Shown here piece by piece: positions 9,033 through 16,898 of a DNA stretch of 64,000 nt; the stretch's first letter is position 1; each line of letters starts with the position of its first letter. The notes beneath the pieces are model-generated. The model was not told the DNA's origin, searched no databases, and saw only the letters and a program-made list of their open reading frames with translations. The translations under genes were made by a program, and so were the position numbers. Source of the DNA: Roseovarius sp. THAF27 (lineage in GTDB: Bacteria; Pseudomonadota; Alphaproteobacteria; Rhodobacterales; Rhodobacteraceae); assembly GCF_009363655.1 (NCBI RefSeq), contig NZ_CP045393.1:1178001-1242000 (forward strand), in the 5' to 3' direction.

Positions 9033-9933
9033 AGAACCGTGGATCCTTCTTGCCGTCATGGCGGCGTTTTTCCAGACGCTGCGCTTCATGTTGCAGAAAT
9101 CGCTGAGCATGGGGACGTTGAGCGCCCTGGGCGCGACCTTCGCGCGGTTCGCCTATGCCGCGCCGCTGGCGGCGGTGCTGGCGGGGGGCTATGCGGCATG
9201 GTCCGGGCAGGGGCTGCCGGCGGTGGGCGGGCGGTTCTGGATCTACGTGCTGAGCGGCGGGCTGGCGCAGATACTGGCGACGTGGTGCGTGGTGCTGCTG
9301 TTTGCCGAGCGCAACTTCGCGGTGGGGATCACGTTCAAGAAGACCGAGGTGGTGCAGACCGCCCTGGTGGGGCTGATCGTGCTGGGCGACCGCACCAGCC
9401 TGCCGGGGCTGGTGGCGATTTTCCTTGGGCTGATCGGCGTGCTGGTGTTGTCGGACGTGCCGGGGGGCGCGGGCGGCTGGTGGCGTCGGGTGACCAGCCG
9501 GGCGCCGGCGCTGGGGCTGGCCTCCGGCGCGTTTTTCGCCGTGTCGGCGGTGACCTACAGGGGGGCGACGCTGGAAGTGGCCAGCGACGATGCGTTCCTG
9601 CGGGCGATGATCGCGGTGGCGGCGGTGACGGCGGCGCAGAGCCTTGGCATGGCGGCCTATCTGTGTTGGGGCGAGCCGGGGCAGTTGGCCCGCGTCTGGG
9701 CGGCGCGGGGCCGCGCGGTGTGGATGGGGGTGACGAGCCTGCTGGGCAGTGTCGGCTGGTTCACGGCCTTCACCTTGCAGAACGCGGCCTACGTGTTTGC
9801 GGTGGGGCAGGTGGAGGTGATCTTTTCGCTGATAGCCTCGGTGCTGTTCTTCCGCGAGACGGTGACGCGGCGCGAACTGGTCGGGATCGTTCTGGTGAGC
9901 GCCAGCATCCTGTTGCTGGTGTTGCTGGGATAG
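9025..9933 (+). CDS. DMT-family (EamA) permease
   Basis: Predicted inner-membrane drug/metabolite transporter with about ten hydrophobic helices in two EamA repeats, 302 residues from the TTG at 9025. The start is uncertain: homologues usually begin close to the EPWILLAVMAAFF segment, so either this TTG or the ATG at 9058 is plausible. The longer frame to 8884 would translate most of the inverted-repeat element and is rejected. The TTG lies inside the right terminal repeat, so the insertion may have replaced the native start and leader. The substrate is unknown. It is convergent with the Nudix gene, nine bases away. Confidence 0.85.
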   Translation: MVLEPWILLAVMAAFFQTLRFMLQKSLSMGTLSALGATFARFAYAAPLAAVLAGGYAAWSGQGLPAVGGRFWIYVLSGGLAQILATWCVVLLFAERNFAVGITFKKTEVVQTALVGLIVLGDRTSLPGLVAIFLGLIGVLVLSDVPGGAGGWWRRVTSRAPALGLASGAFFAVSAVTYRGATLEVASDDAFLRAMIAVAAVTAAQSLGMAAYLCWGEPGQLARVWAARGRAVWMGVTSLLGSVGWFTAFTLQNAAYVFAVGQVEVIFSLIASVLFFRETVTRRELVGIVLVSASILLLVLLG

Positions 9934-9942
9934 GCCAGCAGG

Positions 9943-10659
9943 TCAGTCTTGAAGCGGCGCACCGTAAAGGCGTTTGAAGAGGTTGCTTTCGTCGTCATTG
10001 CGGAAGAACGGCACCGAGGCGGGCGGCGCGGGATCGTGGGCGCGGGCCTCGATCTCGGCCAGGACGACCTCGGTGATGAAGGGCAGGTCATAGTCGTGGC
10101 GGGCGGTGGCCAGCGGCACCCACTGAAGATGGCTGAGCTCGTCGCAGGCGGGCGAGAAATCGTCCGGGTCCGAGGCGAGCGCCGTGGCGTCGACCAGGAA
10201 GAACCGCGCGTCGAAGCGCCGGGGGCGGCCCGGGGGCGTGATGGCGCGGAAGACGAATTGCAGCGCGGAAGCGTCGGGCAGGTGGCCGGTGGCGGCAAAA
10301 CCTTCCCAATCGGCGGGCGGTGGGCCGGACCAGTCGCCGGGCTGGCCGAGAACCTGCCCGGTTTCTTCCCAGAGTTCGCGGATCGCGGCGGCGGCGAGCG
10401 CGTGCGAGCGGTCGGTTTCGCTGTCGTCGCGCAGTCGGGCGGCGCAGCCGTCGGGCATGGGGCGGGCCAGCGGGATGTCCGCGTCGCCCGCATCCACAGC
10501 GCCGCCGGGAAAGACGAATTTGTTGGGCATGAAGGCGGCCCTGGCGCCGCGCTGGCCCATCAGCACGCGCGGGTCCGTCATGCGGTCGCGCAGCACGATC
10601 ACCGTGGCGGCGTCGCGGATGGAGGTCTTGTCGGAATGTTTCGGGTAGCTTGCGGTCAT
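9943..10659 (-). CDS. Nudix hydrolase
   Basis: 238-residue hydrolase of nucleoside diphosphates linked to another moiety. The Nudix box is split by an insertion: FPGGAVDAGD, then AAIRELWEETG, supplying the conserved Glu residues that bind the divalent cation. The extended C-terminal half (about residues 130-235) matches larger Nudix proteins such as the NUDT19/acyl-CoA-like group; substrate is inferred only. It is 28 bp downstream of the DUF983 gene on the same strand. From my knowledge of Rhodobacterales gene order, this DUF983-Nudix pair commonly follows rnr, which is absent here. Confidence 0.9.
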   Translation of the reverse strand: MTASYPKHSDKTSIRDAATVIVLRDRMTDPRVLMGQRGARAAFMPNKFVFPGGAVDAGDADIPLARPMPDGCAARLRDDSETDRSHALAAAAIRELWEETGQVLGQPGDWSGPPPADWEGFAATGHLPDASALQFVFRAITPPGRPRRFDARFFLVDATALASDPDDFSPACDELSHLQWVPLATARHDYDLPFITEVVLAEIEARAHDPAPPASVPFFRNDDESNLFKRLYGAPLQD

Positions 10660-10687
10660 TCAAGTCCTGTCCTTCGGGGCCGAAGGG

Positions 10688-11125
10688 TCAGGTGTCGTCC
10701 CCGAAGCCGTGCATCTGGCGCGCCCACTGGAAGCCGACGATGGCCCCTTTCAGCCGGGGCAGAAGGTAAAGCGAGAGCGTGACGCAGCCAATAGCGAAAA
10801 TGGTGAAAAGCACCAGGGGTTCGGGCCGCCACGTGGTGAAGGCGATGTGCAGGAGCGGAGCCATGAGGTGACCCACGACCAGAATCGTCAGGTAGGCCGG
10901 GCCGTCATCGGCGCGGGCATGGCTGAGATCTTCGCGGCAGACCGGACAGGTCTTGCGCAGCTTGAGATAGCTCTTGAGGATCGGGCCCGACCCGCAATTG
11001 GGGCATGTGCGGCGAAATCCGCGAAAGACCGCGGGCCAGAGCTCGCGTTCGGTGGTGTCCTGTTTCCCCGGCGTCGTCGGCGCCACGGAAGTGGAGCCGT
11101 GCGTGTCGTGATCGGTGCTGGTCAT
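10688..11125 (-). CDS. DUF983 family zinc-knuckle membrane protein
   Basis: 145-residue protein with two CxxC pairs (CPNCGSGP and CPVCRED, about residues 41-64) forming a probable zinc ribbon. Two hydrophobic helices (about residues 78-98 and 103-122) follow, then a short cytoplasmic tail. This is the typical DUF983 architecture; the molecular role is unknown. It is probably cotranscribed with the downstream Nudix gene. The 250 bp upstream, shared with the EF-hand gene, contains no other gene I can support. Confidence 0.85.
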   Translation of the reverse strand: MTSTDHDTHGSTSVAPTTPGKQDTTERELWPAVFRGFRRTCPNCGSGPILKSYLKLRKTCPVCREDLSHARADDGPAYLTILVVGHLMAPLLHIAFTTWRPEPLVLFTIFAIGCVTLSLYLLPRLKGAIVGFQWARQMHGFGDDT

Positions 11126-11374
11126 GTGCCCTCGCGCGTCAATGGCAACAGAGGTGCGCCGTCCGGGACCAAATTGGAAGGTGACAGGCTGTCTGTGCGT
11201 CGGGATGTCGCAAAGGATGGGCCGGGTCTGCCCGGAAAAATATCGGTGCGGGGCGACGGAACGCGCGGGCGCTGTCGTTTAGGAAGGTAGATCGCGACGG
11301 CAGGCGCGGTCGCAAACCCCAAGACGCGGCGCAAGATCGCGTTGCAGCAGACCTGACCGAGATGGAGCATAGAG

Positions 11375-11848
11375 ATGAAGAACCTGATGATCATGAGCGC
11401 CCTTGGCATGACGATCGCACTGGGCGGGGCCGTGCAGGGCGTCGCCGCGTCGGGCGAGGGCAAGGGCCCGCGCCATTCGTTCGAGGACCTGGACACGAAC
11501 GGGGACGGCCAGATCACCAAAGGCGAGATGCAGGCGCGCATGAAGGAGCGGTTCGATGAAGCCGACACCGATGGCGACGGCGTGATGAGCCTGGAGGAAA
11601 TGCAGGCCCGCGGGCAGGAAAGGGCGGCCAAGCGTGCCGCCAAGATGATCGAGCGGCTGGACAGCGATGGCGATGGCGGCGTGAGCTTCGAGGAAGCGCA
11701 GGCGCGGCGCGGTGGCAAGATGTTCGACCGGGCCGATACCGATGGTGATGGCGCGATCAGCCAGGCCGAGTTCGACGCCGCGCGCGAGAAGATGCGCGAG
11801 ATGCACGCCAAACGTCACGGCAAGAAGACCGGGCAGAACGCGGAGTGA
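11375..11848 (+). CDS. Secreted EF-hand calcium-binding protein
   Basis: 157-residue protein with a signal peptide (MKNLMIMSALGMTIALGGAV, cleavage near AAS) and four EF-hand loops: DTNGDGQITKGE, DTDGDGVMSLEE, DSDGDGGVSFEE and DTDGDGAISQAE. Each carries Asp at positions 1, 3 and 5 and Glu at 12. The linkers are rich in Met, Arg and Lys helices. A periplasmic calcium-binding or buffering role is likely. It sits 104 bp upstream of an ECF sigma operon encoding a CpxP-like periplasmic sensor, which suggests a shared envelope-stress or metal context. Start is the ATG preceded by ATGGAG. Confidence 0.9.
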   Translation: MKNLMIMSALGMTIALGGAVQGVAASGEGKGPRHSFEDLDTNGDGQITKGEMQARMKERFDEADTDGDGVMSLEEMQARGQERAAKRAAKMIERLDSDGDGGVSFEEAQARRGGKMFDRADTDGDGAISQAEFDAAREKMREMHAKRHGKKTGQNAE

Positions 11849-11952
11849 TCCGCGCGGTTGCGCCCCGGCGATGGCTTAATCGCTGGCCGGGGCGGGCCGA
11901 TCCGGCGTAAGAACCGGACGCAAGGTGACGGGGCAGGATAGACGACCGGGAC

Positions 11953-12537
11953 ATGACGATGCCGCTCGATGCCATGGACGACGTGCCCGACGAGGCGCTG
12001 CTGGTGCTCTTCGCGAACGGAGAGCGGGCGGCGGCGCGGGCGTTGACATTGCGGCTGAGCCCGCGCGTTCTGGCCCATGCCTTCCGGCTGTTGGGCAACC
12101 GGGCCGAGGCCGAGGACGTGGCGCAGGAGGCGCTGCTCCGGCTGTGGCGGGTGGCGCCGGAATGGCGGCAGGGGGAGGCAAAGGTGACCACTTGGCTTTA
12201 CCGCGTTGTGGCGAATCTTTGTACCGACCGGCTGCGCCGGGGCTGGCGCACCAGGCCGCTGGAGGCGGCGGGCGATCCGGCGGAAGACCGGGCCAGTGCG
12301 GCCGAGGACATGCAGGAGCGGGCCCGGGCAGATGCGTTGCAGGCGGCGCTGCAGGCCTTGCCCGAGCGGCAGAGACAGGCGGTGGTGCTGCGCCATATCG
12401 AAGAGCTGGGCAATCCGGAGATTGCCGAGATCATGGGGATCAGCGTCGAGGCGGTGGAAAGCCTGACGGCGCGGGGGAAACGGGCGCTGAGCGAGGTGCT
12501 GGGCGCCAGGAAGGATGAACTGGGGTACGCGGAATGA
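11953..12537 (+). CDS. ECF RNA polymerase sigma factor
   Basis: 194-residue extracytoplasmic-function sigma factor. Region 2 carries HAFRLLGNRAEAEDVAQEAL and the downstream KVTTWLYRVVANLCTDRLRR. Region 4 carries LPERQRQAVVLRHIEELGNP followed by a helix-turn-helix with MGISVEAVESLTARGKRALS. There is a short linker and no C-terminal extension. The stop overlaps the start of the next gene (ATGA), indicating coupling to a cognate membrane anti-sigma. The regulon probably includes its own operon and perhaps the EF-hand gene, but I could not identify a convincing ECF promoter by eye. Confidence 0.93.
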   Translation: MTMPLDAMDDVPDEALLVLFANGERAAARALTLRLSPRVLAHAFRLLGNRAEAEDVAQEALLRLWRVAPEWRQGEAKVTTWLYRVVANLCTDRLRRGWRTRPLEAAGDPAEDRASAAEDMQERARADALQAALQALPERQRQAVVLRHIEELGNPEIAEIMGISVEAVESLTARGKRALSEVLGARKDELGYAE

Positions 12538-12941
12538 GCAAGACCGGCAAACCTGACGACGGGATGGAGGCGATGTTCGCCGCGGCCCGCACCCACGCGC
12601 CGGAACCGGACGCGGATTTCCTGGCGCGGGTGCTGGGCGACGCGGAGGCCGTGCAGGCCGGGTTCGCGGAGAGGGCCGGGGACATGGCCAGCGCCAGTGC
12701 CGGGGCCGGGGCCGCGCGGCTCTACCCTGCGCCGGCCCGCGGGCTGCGCGGGGTCTTCGCGGCACTGGGCGGATGGCCCGCCGTGGCGGGGCTTGGCGCG
12801 GCGGCGCTGACCGGAGTTTGGATCGGGGTCGCGCCGCCCGAGGGATTGAGCACGGCGGCGCAGAGTGTCTGGGACCAGGATGTCACGCTGGCCTTCGAGC
12901 CGGACCTTGGCACCGATCTCTTTCCCGGCGAGGGAGGATGA
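12534..12941 (+). CDS. Putative membrane-bound anti-sigma factor
   Basis: 135-residue protein overlapping the sigma factor by four bases and the next gene by four bases. It has an acidic N-terminal domain (about residues 1-75), one hydrophobic segment (about residues 75-105, GGWPAVAGLGAAALTGVWIG) and a short periplasmic tail. No HxxxCxxC zinc motif is visible, so it is not a classic ZAS anti-sigma. The role is inferred from position and topology. It lacks similarity I can name. Confidence 0.7.
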   Translation: MSKTGKPDDGMEAMFAAARTHAPEPDADFLARVLGDAEAVQAGFAERAGDMASASAGAGAARLYPAPARGLRGVFAALGGWPAVAGLGAAALTGVWIGVAPPEGLSTAAQSVWDQDVTLAFEPDLGTDLFPGEGG

Positions 12942-13420
12942 GCATGAGCGACGGAACGGACATGACCCCGCGTACGGGGGCACCGCGCTGGATGAAGATC
13001 CTGCTGGTGGTGTCGCTGGCGTTGAACCTGTTGGTCATCGGCGTGGCTGCCGGTTTCGCGATCAAGGGCGGCCCCAAGTGGCGCGGCGGCCCGCCGGGTG
13101 GCGCGGGCGCCATGCACCGGGCGCTGAGCGAGGCGGACCGGGCGGAGCTGAAGCAACGCATGATCCGCACGTTCCGGGCCGAAAAGGGCGGACGCGCGGC
13201 GTTCCACCAGGAGATGGAGGGGCTGGTCGCGCTGCTGCGGGCCGAGACGTTCGACGGGGCCGCGGCGGAAGAGCGGATGGCGCGGCTGCGGGAGATGTTC
13301 GACGGCCGGATGGCCTCGGCCCAGGGTCTGCTGGTCGAGTACTGGGGCGAGATGAGCGCGGCCGACCGGGCCGCCTATGCCGACCGGCTGGAGGCCGAGA
13401 TGCAGCGGCGCAAACGCTGA
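12938..13420 (+). CDS. Periplasmic heavy-metal sensor / CpxP-like protein
   Basis: 160-residue membrane-anchored protein. One N-terminal helix (about residues 18-40, MKILLVVSLALNLLVIGVAA) is followed by a Gly/Pro-rich linker and a helical domain rich in Arg, Glu and Met (LSEADRAELKQRMIRTFRAE and onward). This is the layout of the Metal_resist/CpxP-Spy superfamily. Translation starts at the ATG overlapping the previous stop; a second ATG follows two codons later. In known systems such proteins sense metal or misfolded proteins and act with the anti-sigma. The operon organisation supports a similar job here. Confidence 0.8.
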   Translation: MSMSDGTDMTPRTGAPRWMKILLVVSLALNLLVIGVAAGFAIKGGPKWRGGPPGGAGAMHRALSEADRAELKQRMIRTFRAEKGGRAAFHQEMEGLVALLRAETFDGAAAEERMARLREMFDGRMASAQGLLVEYWGEMSAADRAAYADRLEAEMQRRKR

Positions 13421-13433
13421 GGCCCGGCCGCTG

Positions 13434-14825
13434 TCAGGCGGCGGATAAATGCGAGATCGTGACCGTGTCGCGCCCGCCCGACTTGGCGGCGTAGAGCGCG
13501 TGGTCGGCATCGGCCAGGAGCCTTTCCGGTTCGAGGTCGCTGTCCTTCACCGCCGGGTTGGCAACGGTGGCGCCGATGCTGACGGTCAGGGAGAGCGGGG
13601 CCTCGACCCCGGGGATGGCAATCGCGGTCTCGCGCACGGTACGGCACAGGTGCTTGGCCATGGCGCGTGCGGCGGCGATCCCGGATTGGGGCATCAGCAC
13701 GAGGAATTCCTCGCCGCCGATGCGCGCCAGGCTGTCGCCGGGGCGAAGCGCGTCGCGCAGGGCGCTGGCGACGCGCGTGAGGACATGGTCGCCGGCGGCG
13801 TGGCCATACGTGTCGTTGACGCTCTTGAAGTGATCGAGATCGGCGACCATCAGCGCGAAGGTCTGTTTGCTCTCCCGGGCGGTCTCGATCAGGCGGGCCA
13901 TCTGCGCCAACGCATATCGGCGGTTGTAGAGGCCGGTCAGCGGATCGGTAACCGCGGCGTTCAGGCCGGTGCGCAGGCGGGCGCGCTGCAGGTCGTCGGC
14001 CTGTTTCGCGCGCAAGAGCGCGTCGATGCGAAGGGCGATTTCCCGGGGATCGGCATCGCGGGTGGCGAAATCGTCGATGCCCATGTCCAGCAGCTTGACC
14101 GCAAGCCTGTCATCGGCGGCGTCCAGCAGCGCAAGCACGCGGGACTGGCGGGTGCGCGGCGCGCTGCAGAGTTCGGCCAGGCGGACAAGCGCGGCCTCGC
14201 CGGCATCTGCGGGCAGGGAGACGAGCAGCACGTCGGGCGGTGCGGTCAGCCCCGAGAGTTGCCCTGCGCGGTCCATGCGGAAGGTCTCGAGCCGGTGGCG
14301 CATGTCCTGCGCGAGCCGGTGACACAGCGCCTGGTCCGTTGCCGTCCCGCGGTGCAGCGCCGCCACCAGCCCGCGCGGGGCGAAACCGGCCTGCGCCTCG
14401 GCCAGCCCGAGCGCGTGGGCGGCGCCGCTGGTGAGATCGAGATCGACCTCGACCGGCGCCTGCCGCGACAGCGAGCGCAACCGCGCCAGGAGCACCTTTT
14501 CGCTGTAGGGTTTGAGCAAGACGTCGCAGGCGCCGCATTTCAGCAGGGCACGCCGCGCGTCGGGGGCCCGTTTCGCGGTCAGGACCAGCACCGGCAGCCG
14601 GTCGCAGCCGGGCAGGGCGTGGATGTCGCGGACCAGGTCGCAGGCGGAGCTGTCGGGCAGTCCATCGGTCACCAGAACCGCCTGCGGCCTGTCGTGCGCG
14701 ATCAGCGTCAGCGCCTCTGCCGCGCTGCCGGCCTGTTCGACGTGGAAATAGGCGGCTGAAAGCTTGACCTTCAGCACGATCCGGTTGGTCGCCAGACCAT
14801 CGACGATGAGAACAGTGCCCGGCAT
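13434..14825 (-). CDS. pleD: PleD-like diguanylate cyclase response regulator (REC-REC-GGDEF)
   Basis: 463-residue cytoplasmic enzyme that makes c-di-GMP. The N-terminal receiver (residues 1-120) has Asp9, the phosphoacceptor candidate Asp54 in VTDGLP and a conserved Lys in LLKPY. A second, degenerate receiver-like adaptor spans about 150-275. The GGDEF domain (about 295-460) has an active GGEEF signature and an RxxD inhibitory site (RPGD) five residues before it, so product inhibition is expected. The order matches Caulobacter PleD. It is divergent from the DUF3572 gene. divK is not adjacent in this window. Confidence 0.9.
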   Translation of the reverse strand: MPGTVLIVDGLATNRIVLKVKLSAAYFHVEQAGSAAEALTLIAHDRPQAVLVTDGLPDSSACDLVRDIHALPGCDRLPVLVLTAKRAPDARRALLKCGACDVLLKPYSEKVLLARLRSLSRQAPVEVDLDLTSGAAHALGLAEAQAGFAPRGLVAALHRGTATDQALCHRLAQDMRHRLETFRMDRAGQLSGLTAPPDVLLVSLPADAGEAALVRLAELCSAPRTRQSRVLALLDAADDRLAVKLLDMGIDDFATRDADPREIALRIDALLRAKQADDLQRARLRTGLNAAVTDPLTGLYNRRYALAQMARLIETARESKQTFALMVADLDHFKSVNDTYGHAAGDHVLTRVASALRDALRPGDSLARIGGEEFLVLMPQSGIAAARAMAKHLCRTVRETAIAIPGVEAPLSLTVSIGATVANPAVKDSDLEPERLLADADHALYAAKSGGRDTVTISHLSAA

Positions 14826-14911
14826 GTGCCGCCGCCTTTCCGACTTGCTCTTTGCTATGGCAAGACTATCCCTGTCATTGGTTAAGAAATCCTTGCCGGG
14901 AGTTAAGCAAT

Positions 14912-15196
14912 ATGGCCAACCAGCGAGAAGCCGCCGAGACGATCGCGCTCAAGGCGCTGACGTGGATCGCGGGGCACGAAAACCTGCTGGACGTGTTCAT
15001 GGGCGCGACCGGGGCGGGGCGGGACGATCTGCTCACGGGTGCGCAAGATCCTGATTTTCTTGCCTCTTTGCTGGATTTTCTGCTGATGGACGACGCGTGG
15101 ATCATGGAGTTCAGCGAGGCCGCGAACGTGCCGCCCGAGGCGGTTGTCGAGGCCCGCGCCGCGCTTCCGGGCGGGGTCCAGACCCATTGGACGTAA
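14912..15196 (+). CDS. DUF3572 family protein
   Basis: 94-residue acidic helical protein (MANQREAAETIALKALTWIA and onward), including LDFLLMDDAWIMEFSEAANV, typical of DUF3572 proteins of alphaproteobacteria. Function is unknown. The frame extends 20 codons upstream, but those residues cover the promoter region and the ATG of MANQREA is the better start. It is divergent from the pleD-like gene; I recall this neighbourhood as conserved in relatives, so a link to c-di-GMP or cell-cycle control is possible but unproven. Confidence 0.85.
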   Translation: MANQREAAETIALKALTWIAGHENLLDVFMGATGAGRDDLLTGAQDPDFLASLLDFLLMDDAWIMEFSEAANVPPEAVVEARAALPGGVQTHWT

Positions 15197-15217
15197 ATTA
15201 ATTTCGAGGACCATAAG

Positions 15218-15922
15218 GTGAACAAACCCGCAAGAAAGGTTGATGGGCTGCTGTTCGACAAGGATGGCACGCTGTTCGATTTCCACACCACCTGGAGCGC
15301 CTGGGCCGGTGACCTGATCGAGGACCTGGCGCAGGGCGACGCCGCCGTGCGGGCGAGACTGGCGTCTGAGATGCATTACGACCTGGACGAGCGGCGGTTT
15401 CGCCCGATGAGCCCGATCGTCGCGGGCACGAACCGCGAGGCCGCCGAATGCGTGGCGCGTGCCGTGCCAGACCGCAAGGTCGAAGAGCTGGAGATCTTCC
15501 TGATGGAGACCTCGGCCGCCGCGCCGCAGGCCGAGACCGTGCCGCTGGCGGCGTTCCTGCAGGCCCTGGCCGCCGAGGGGCTGGCGCTGGGCGTGGCGAC
15601 CAACGACACCGAGCATGGCGCGCGGGCGCACCTGGGCAAGGCCGGGGTGGTGGACAAGTTCGATTTCATCGCCGGGTTCGATTCGGGCCACGGCGCCAAG
15701 CCCGCGCCGGGACCCTGCCTGGCCTTCGCCCGCGCCATGGGCCTTGCGCCCGGGCGGGTGGCGATGGTGGGCGACAGCACCCATGACCTGCTGGCGGGAC
15801 GCGCGGCGGGGATGCAGACCGTCGCGGTGCTGACCGGCACGGCCACGCGGGCCGACCTGGCGCCCCTTGCCGATGTCGTGCTGCCGGATATCGGGCATAT
15901 CCCGGCCTGGATGATCGCGTGA
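15218..15922 (+). CDS. HAD-superfamily phosphatase (phosphoglycolate phosphatase-like)
   Basis: 234-residue haloacid-dehalogenase hydrolase. Motif I is LLFDKDGTLFDF (nucleophile and acid Asp), motif II is the Thr of ATNDTEHGA, motif III is the Lys in GAKPAPGP and motif IV is MVGDSTHDLLAG. The helical cap between motifs I and II places it with Gph-type phosphatases; substrate is inferred. It begins at a GTG with GAGGACC upstream, 21 bp after DUF3572. Its stop overlaps the start of the next transporter gene, so the two are translationally coupled. Confidence 0.9.
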   Translation: MNKPARKVDGLLFDKDGTLFDFHTTWSAWAGDLIEDLAQGDAAVRARLASEMHYDLDERRFRPMSPIVAGTNREAAECVARAVPDRKVEELEIFLMETSAAAPQAETVPLAAFLQALAAEGLALGVATNDTEHGARAHLGKAGVVDKFDFIAGFDSGHGAKPAPGPCLAFARAMGLAPGRVAMVGDSTHDLLAGRAAGMQTVAVLTGTATRADLAPLADVVLPDIGHIPAWMIA

Positions 15923-16809
15923 GCTCGGGCGTCTCGCGCGGGGTTCTGCTGGCACTGGTCGGCACGCTGGTGCTGACGCCGGACGCGATGCTGATGCGGC
16001 TGTCGGGCATGGAAGGCATCCAGATGACCGGCTGGCGCGGTTTGTTCATGGGCACGATGATGCTGCTGGCCTGGGCGGTCTCCAGCCGGGACCGCGGCGG
16101 CGACATGGCCCGGCTGCGCAGCGGGCCGGGGGCGATGATCGTCGTGGCGCAGGTGCTGAACTCGATGCTGTTCTGTATGGGCATCGCGTCGGCCCCGGCG
16201 GCGGTGGTGCTGATGGGCGTGGCGGCGGTGCCGGTCTTTTCGGCGCTGCTGAGCCGGGTGGTGACGGGCGAGACGACCTCGGCGCTGACCTGGGCGGCCA
16301 TCGCGGCGGTGATGGCCGGAATCGGGATCGCCGTGCTGGGCGGCGGGCATGGCGACGTGGCCCTGAACTGGGCCGCGGTGACGGGGGCGGGCTTTGGCCT
16401 GGGCGTGGCGTTCGTGCTGGCGCTGAATTTCGTCACGGTGAGGGCCAGCCCCGACCTGCCGATCCTGCTTGCCATCGGGGTCGGCGCGTGGATCGCGGGC
16501 GGGATCGGATGGTCGGTGACCGGTGTGGAGGCGATGTTTCAGGGCCGGGTCTGGGCCATGGCGATCACCGGGGGCGTTGTGCTGCCGGTATCATTCTTCA
16601 TGCTGTCGCTGGCCGCGCGCCACACGCTGGCGGCCAATGTCAGCCTGTTGATGCTGCTGGAAACGGTGCTGGGGCCACTGTGGGTCTGGATCGGCGTGGG
16701 CGAGCGGCCGACCGTGGCGATGCTGGTCGGCGGTGCCATCGTGGTGGGCAGCCTGACGGCGTATCTGTCGATCCTGCGGCGGCGGGCGGCGCTAATCGTG
16801 CCGCGATAG
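15919..16809 (+). CDS. DMT-family (EamA) permease
   Basis: 296-residue inner-membrane protein with ten hydrophobic helices in two EamA repeats (first beginning GVLLALVGTLVLTPDAMLMR). The GTG start overlaps the stop of the HAD gene by four bases. Substrate is unknown; coupling to a phosphatase hints at export or salvage of a small metabolite, but nothing in the sequence proves that. It is not closely similar to the DMT protein at 9.0-9.9 kb. Confidence 0.9.
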   Translation: MSSGVSRGVLLALVGTLVLTPDAMLMRLSGMEGIQMTGWRGLFMGTMMLLAWAVSSRDRGGDMARLRSGPGAMIVVAQVLNSMLFCMGIASAPAAVVLMGVAAVPVFSALLSRVVTGETTSALTWAAIAAVMAGIGIAVLGGGHGDVALNWAAVTGAGFGLGVAFVLALNFVTVRASPDLPILLAIGVGAWIAGGIGWSVTGVEAMFQGRVWAMAITGGVVLPVSFFMLSLAARHTLAANVSLLMLLETVLGPLWVWIGVGERPTVAMLVGGAIVVGSLTAYLSILRRRAALIVPR

Positions 16810-16898
16810 TTCACCTGCGACAGGTTCTGTCGCAAAGCGGCAAACGAGCGCCCCCGCGCGGTGATTGCATGGAAGGCAGCCTTTCGAGGAGACTCACC

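Noticed and set aside
11250..11290. ECF-type promoter (GGAAC ... CGTT) upstream of the EF-hand gene
   Set aside because: The spacing is about 13 bases, too short for known GGAAC/CGTT promoters, so I do not claim sigma control from it.
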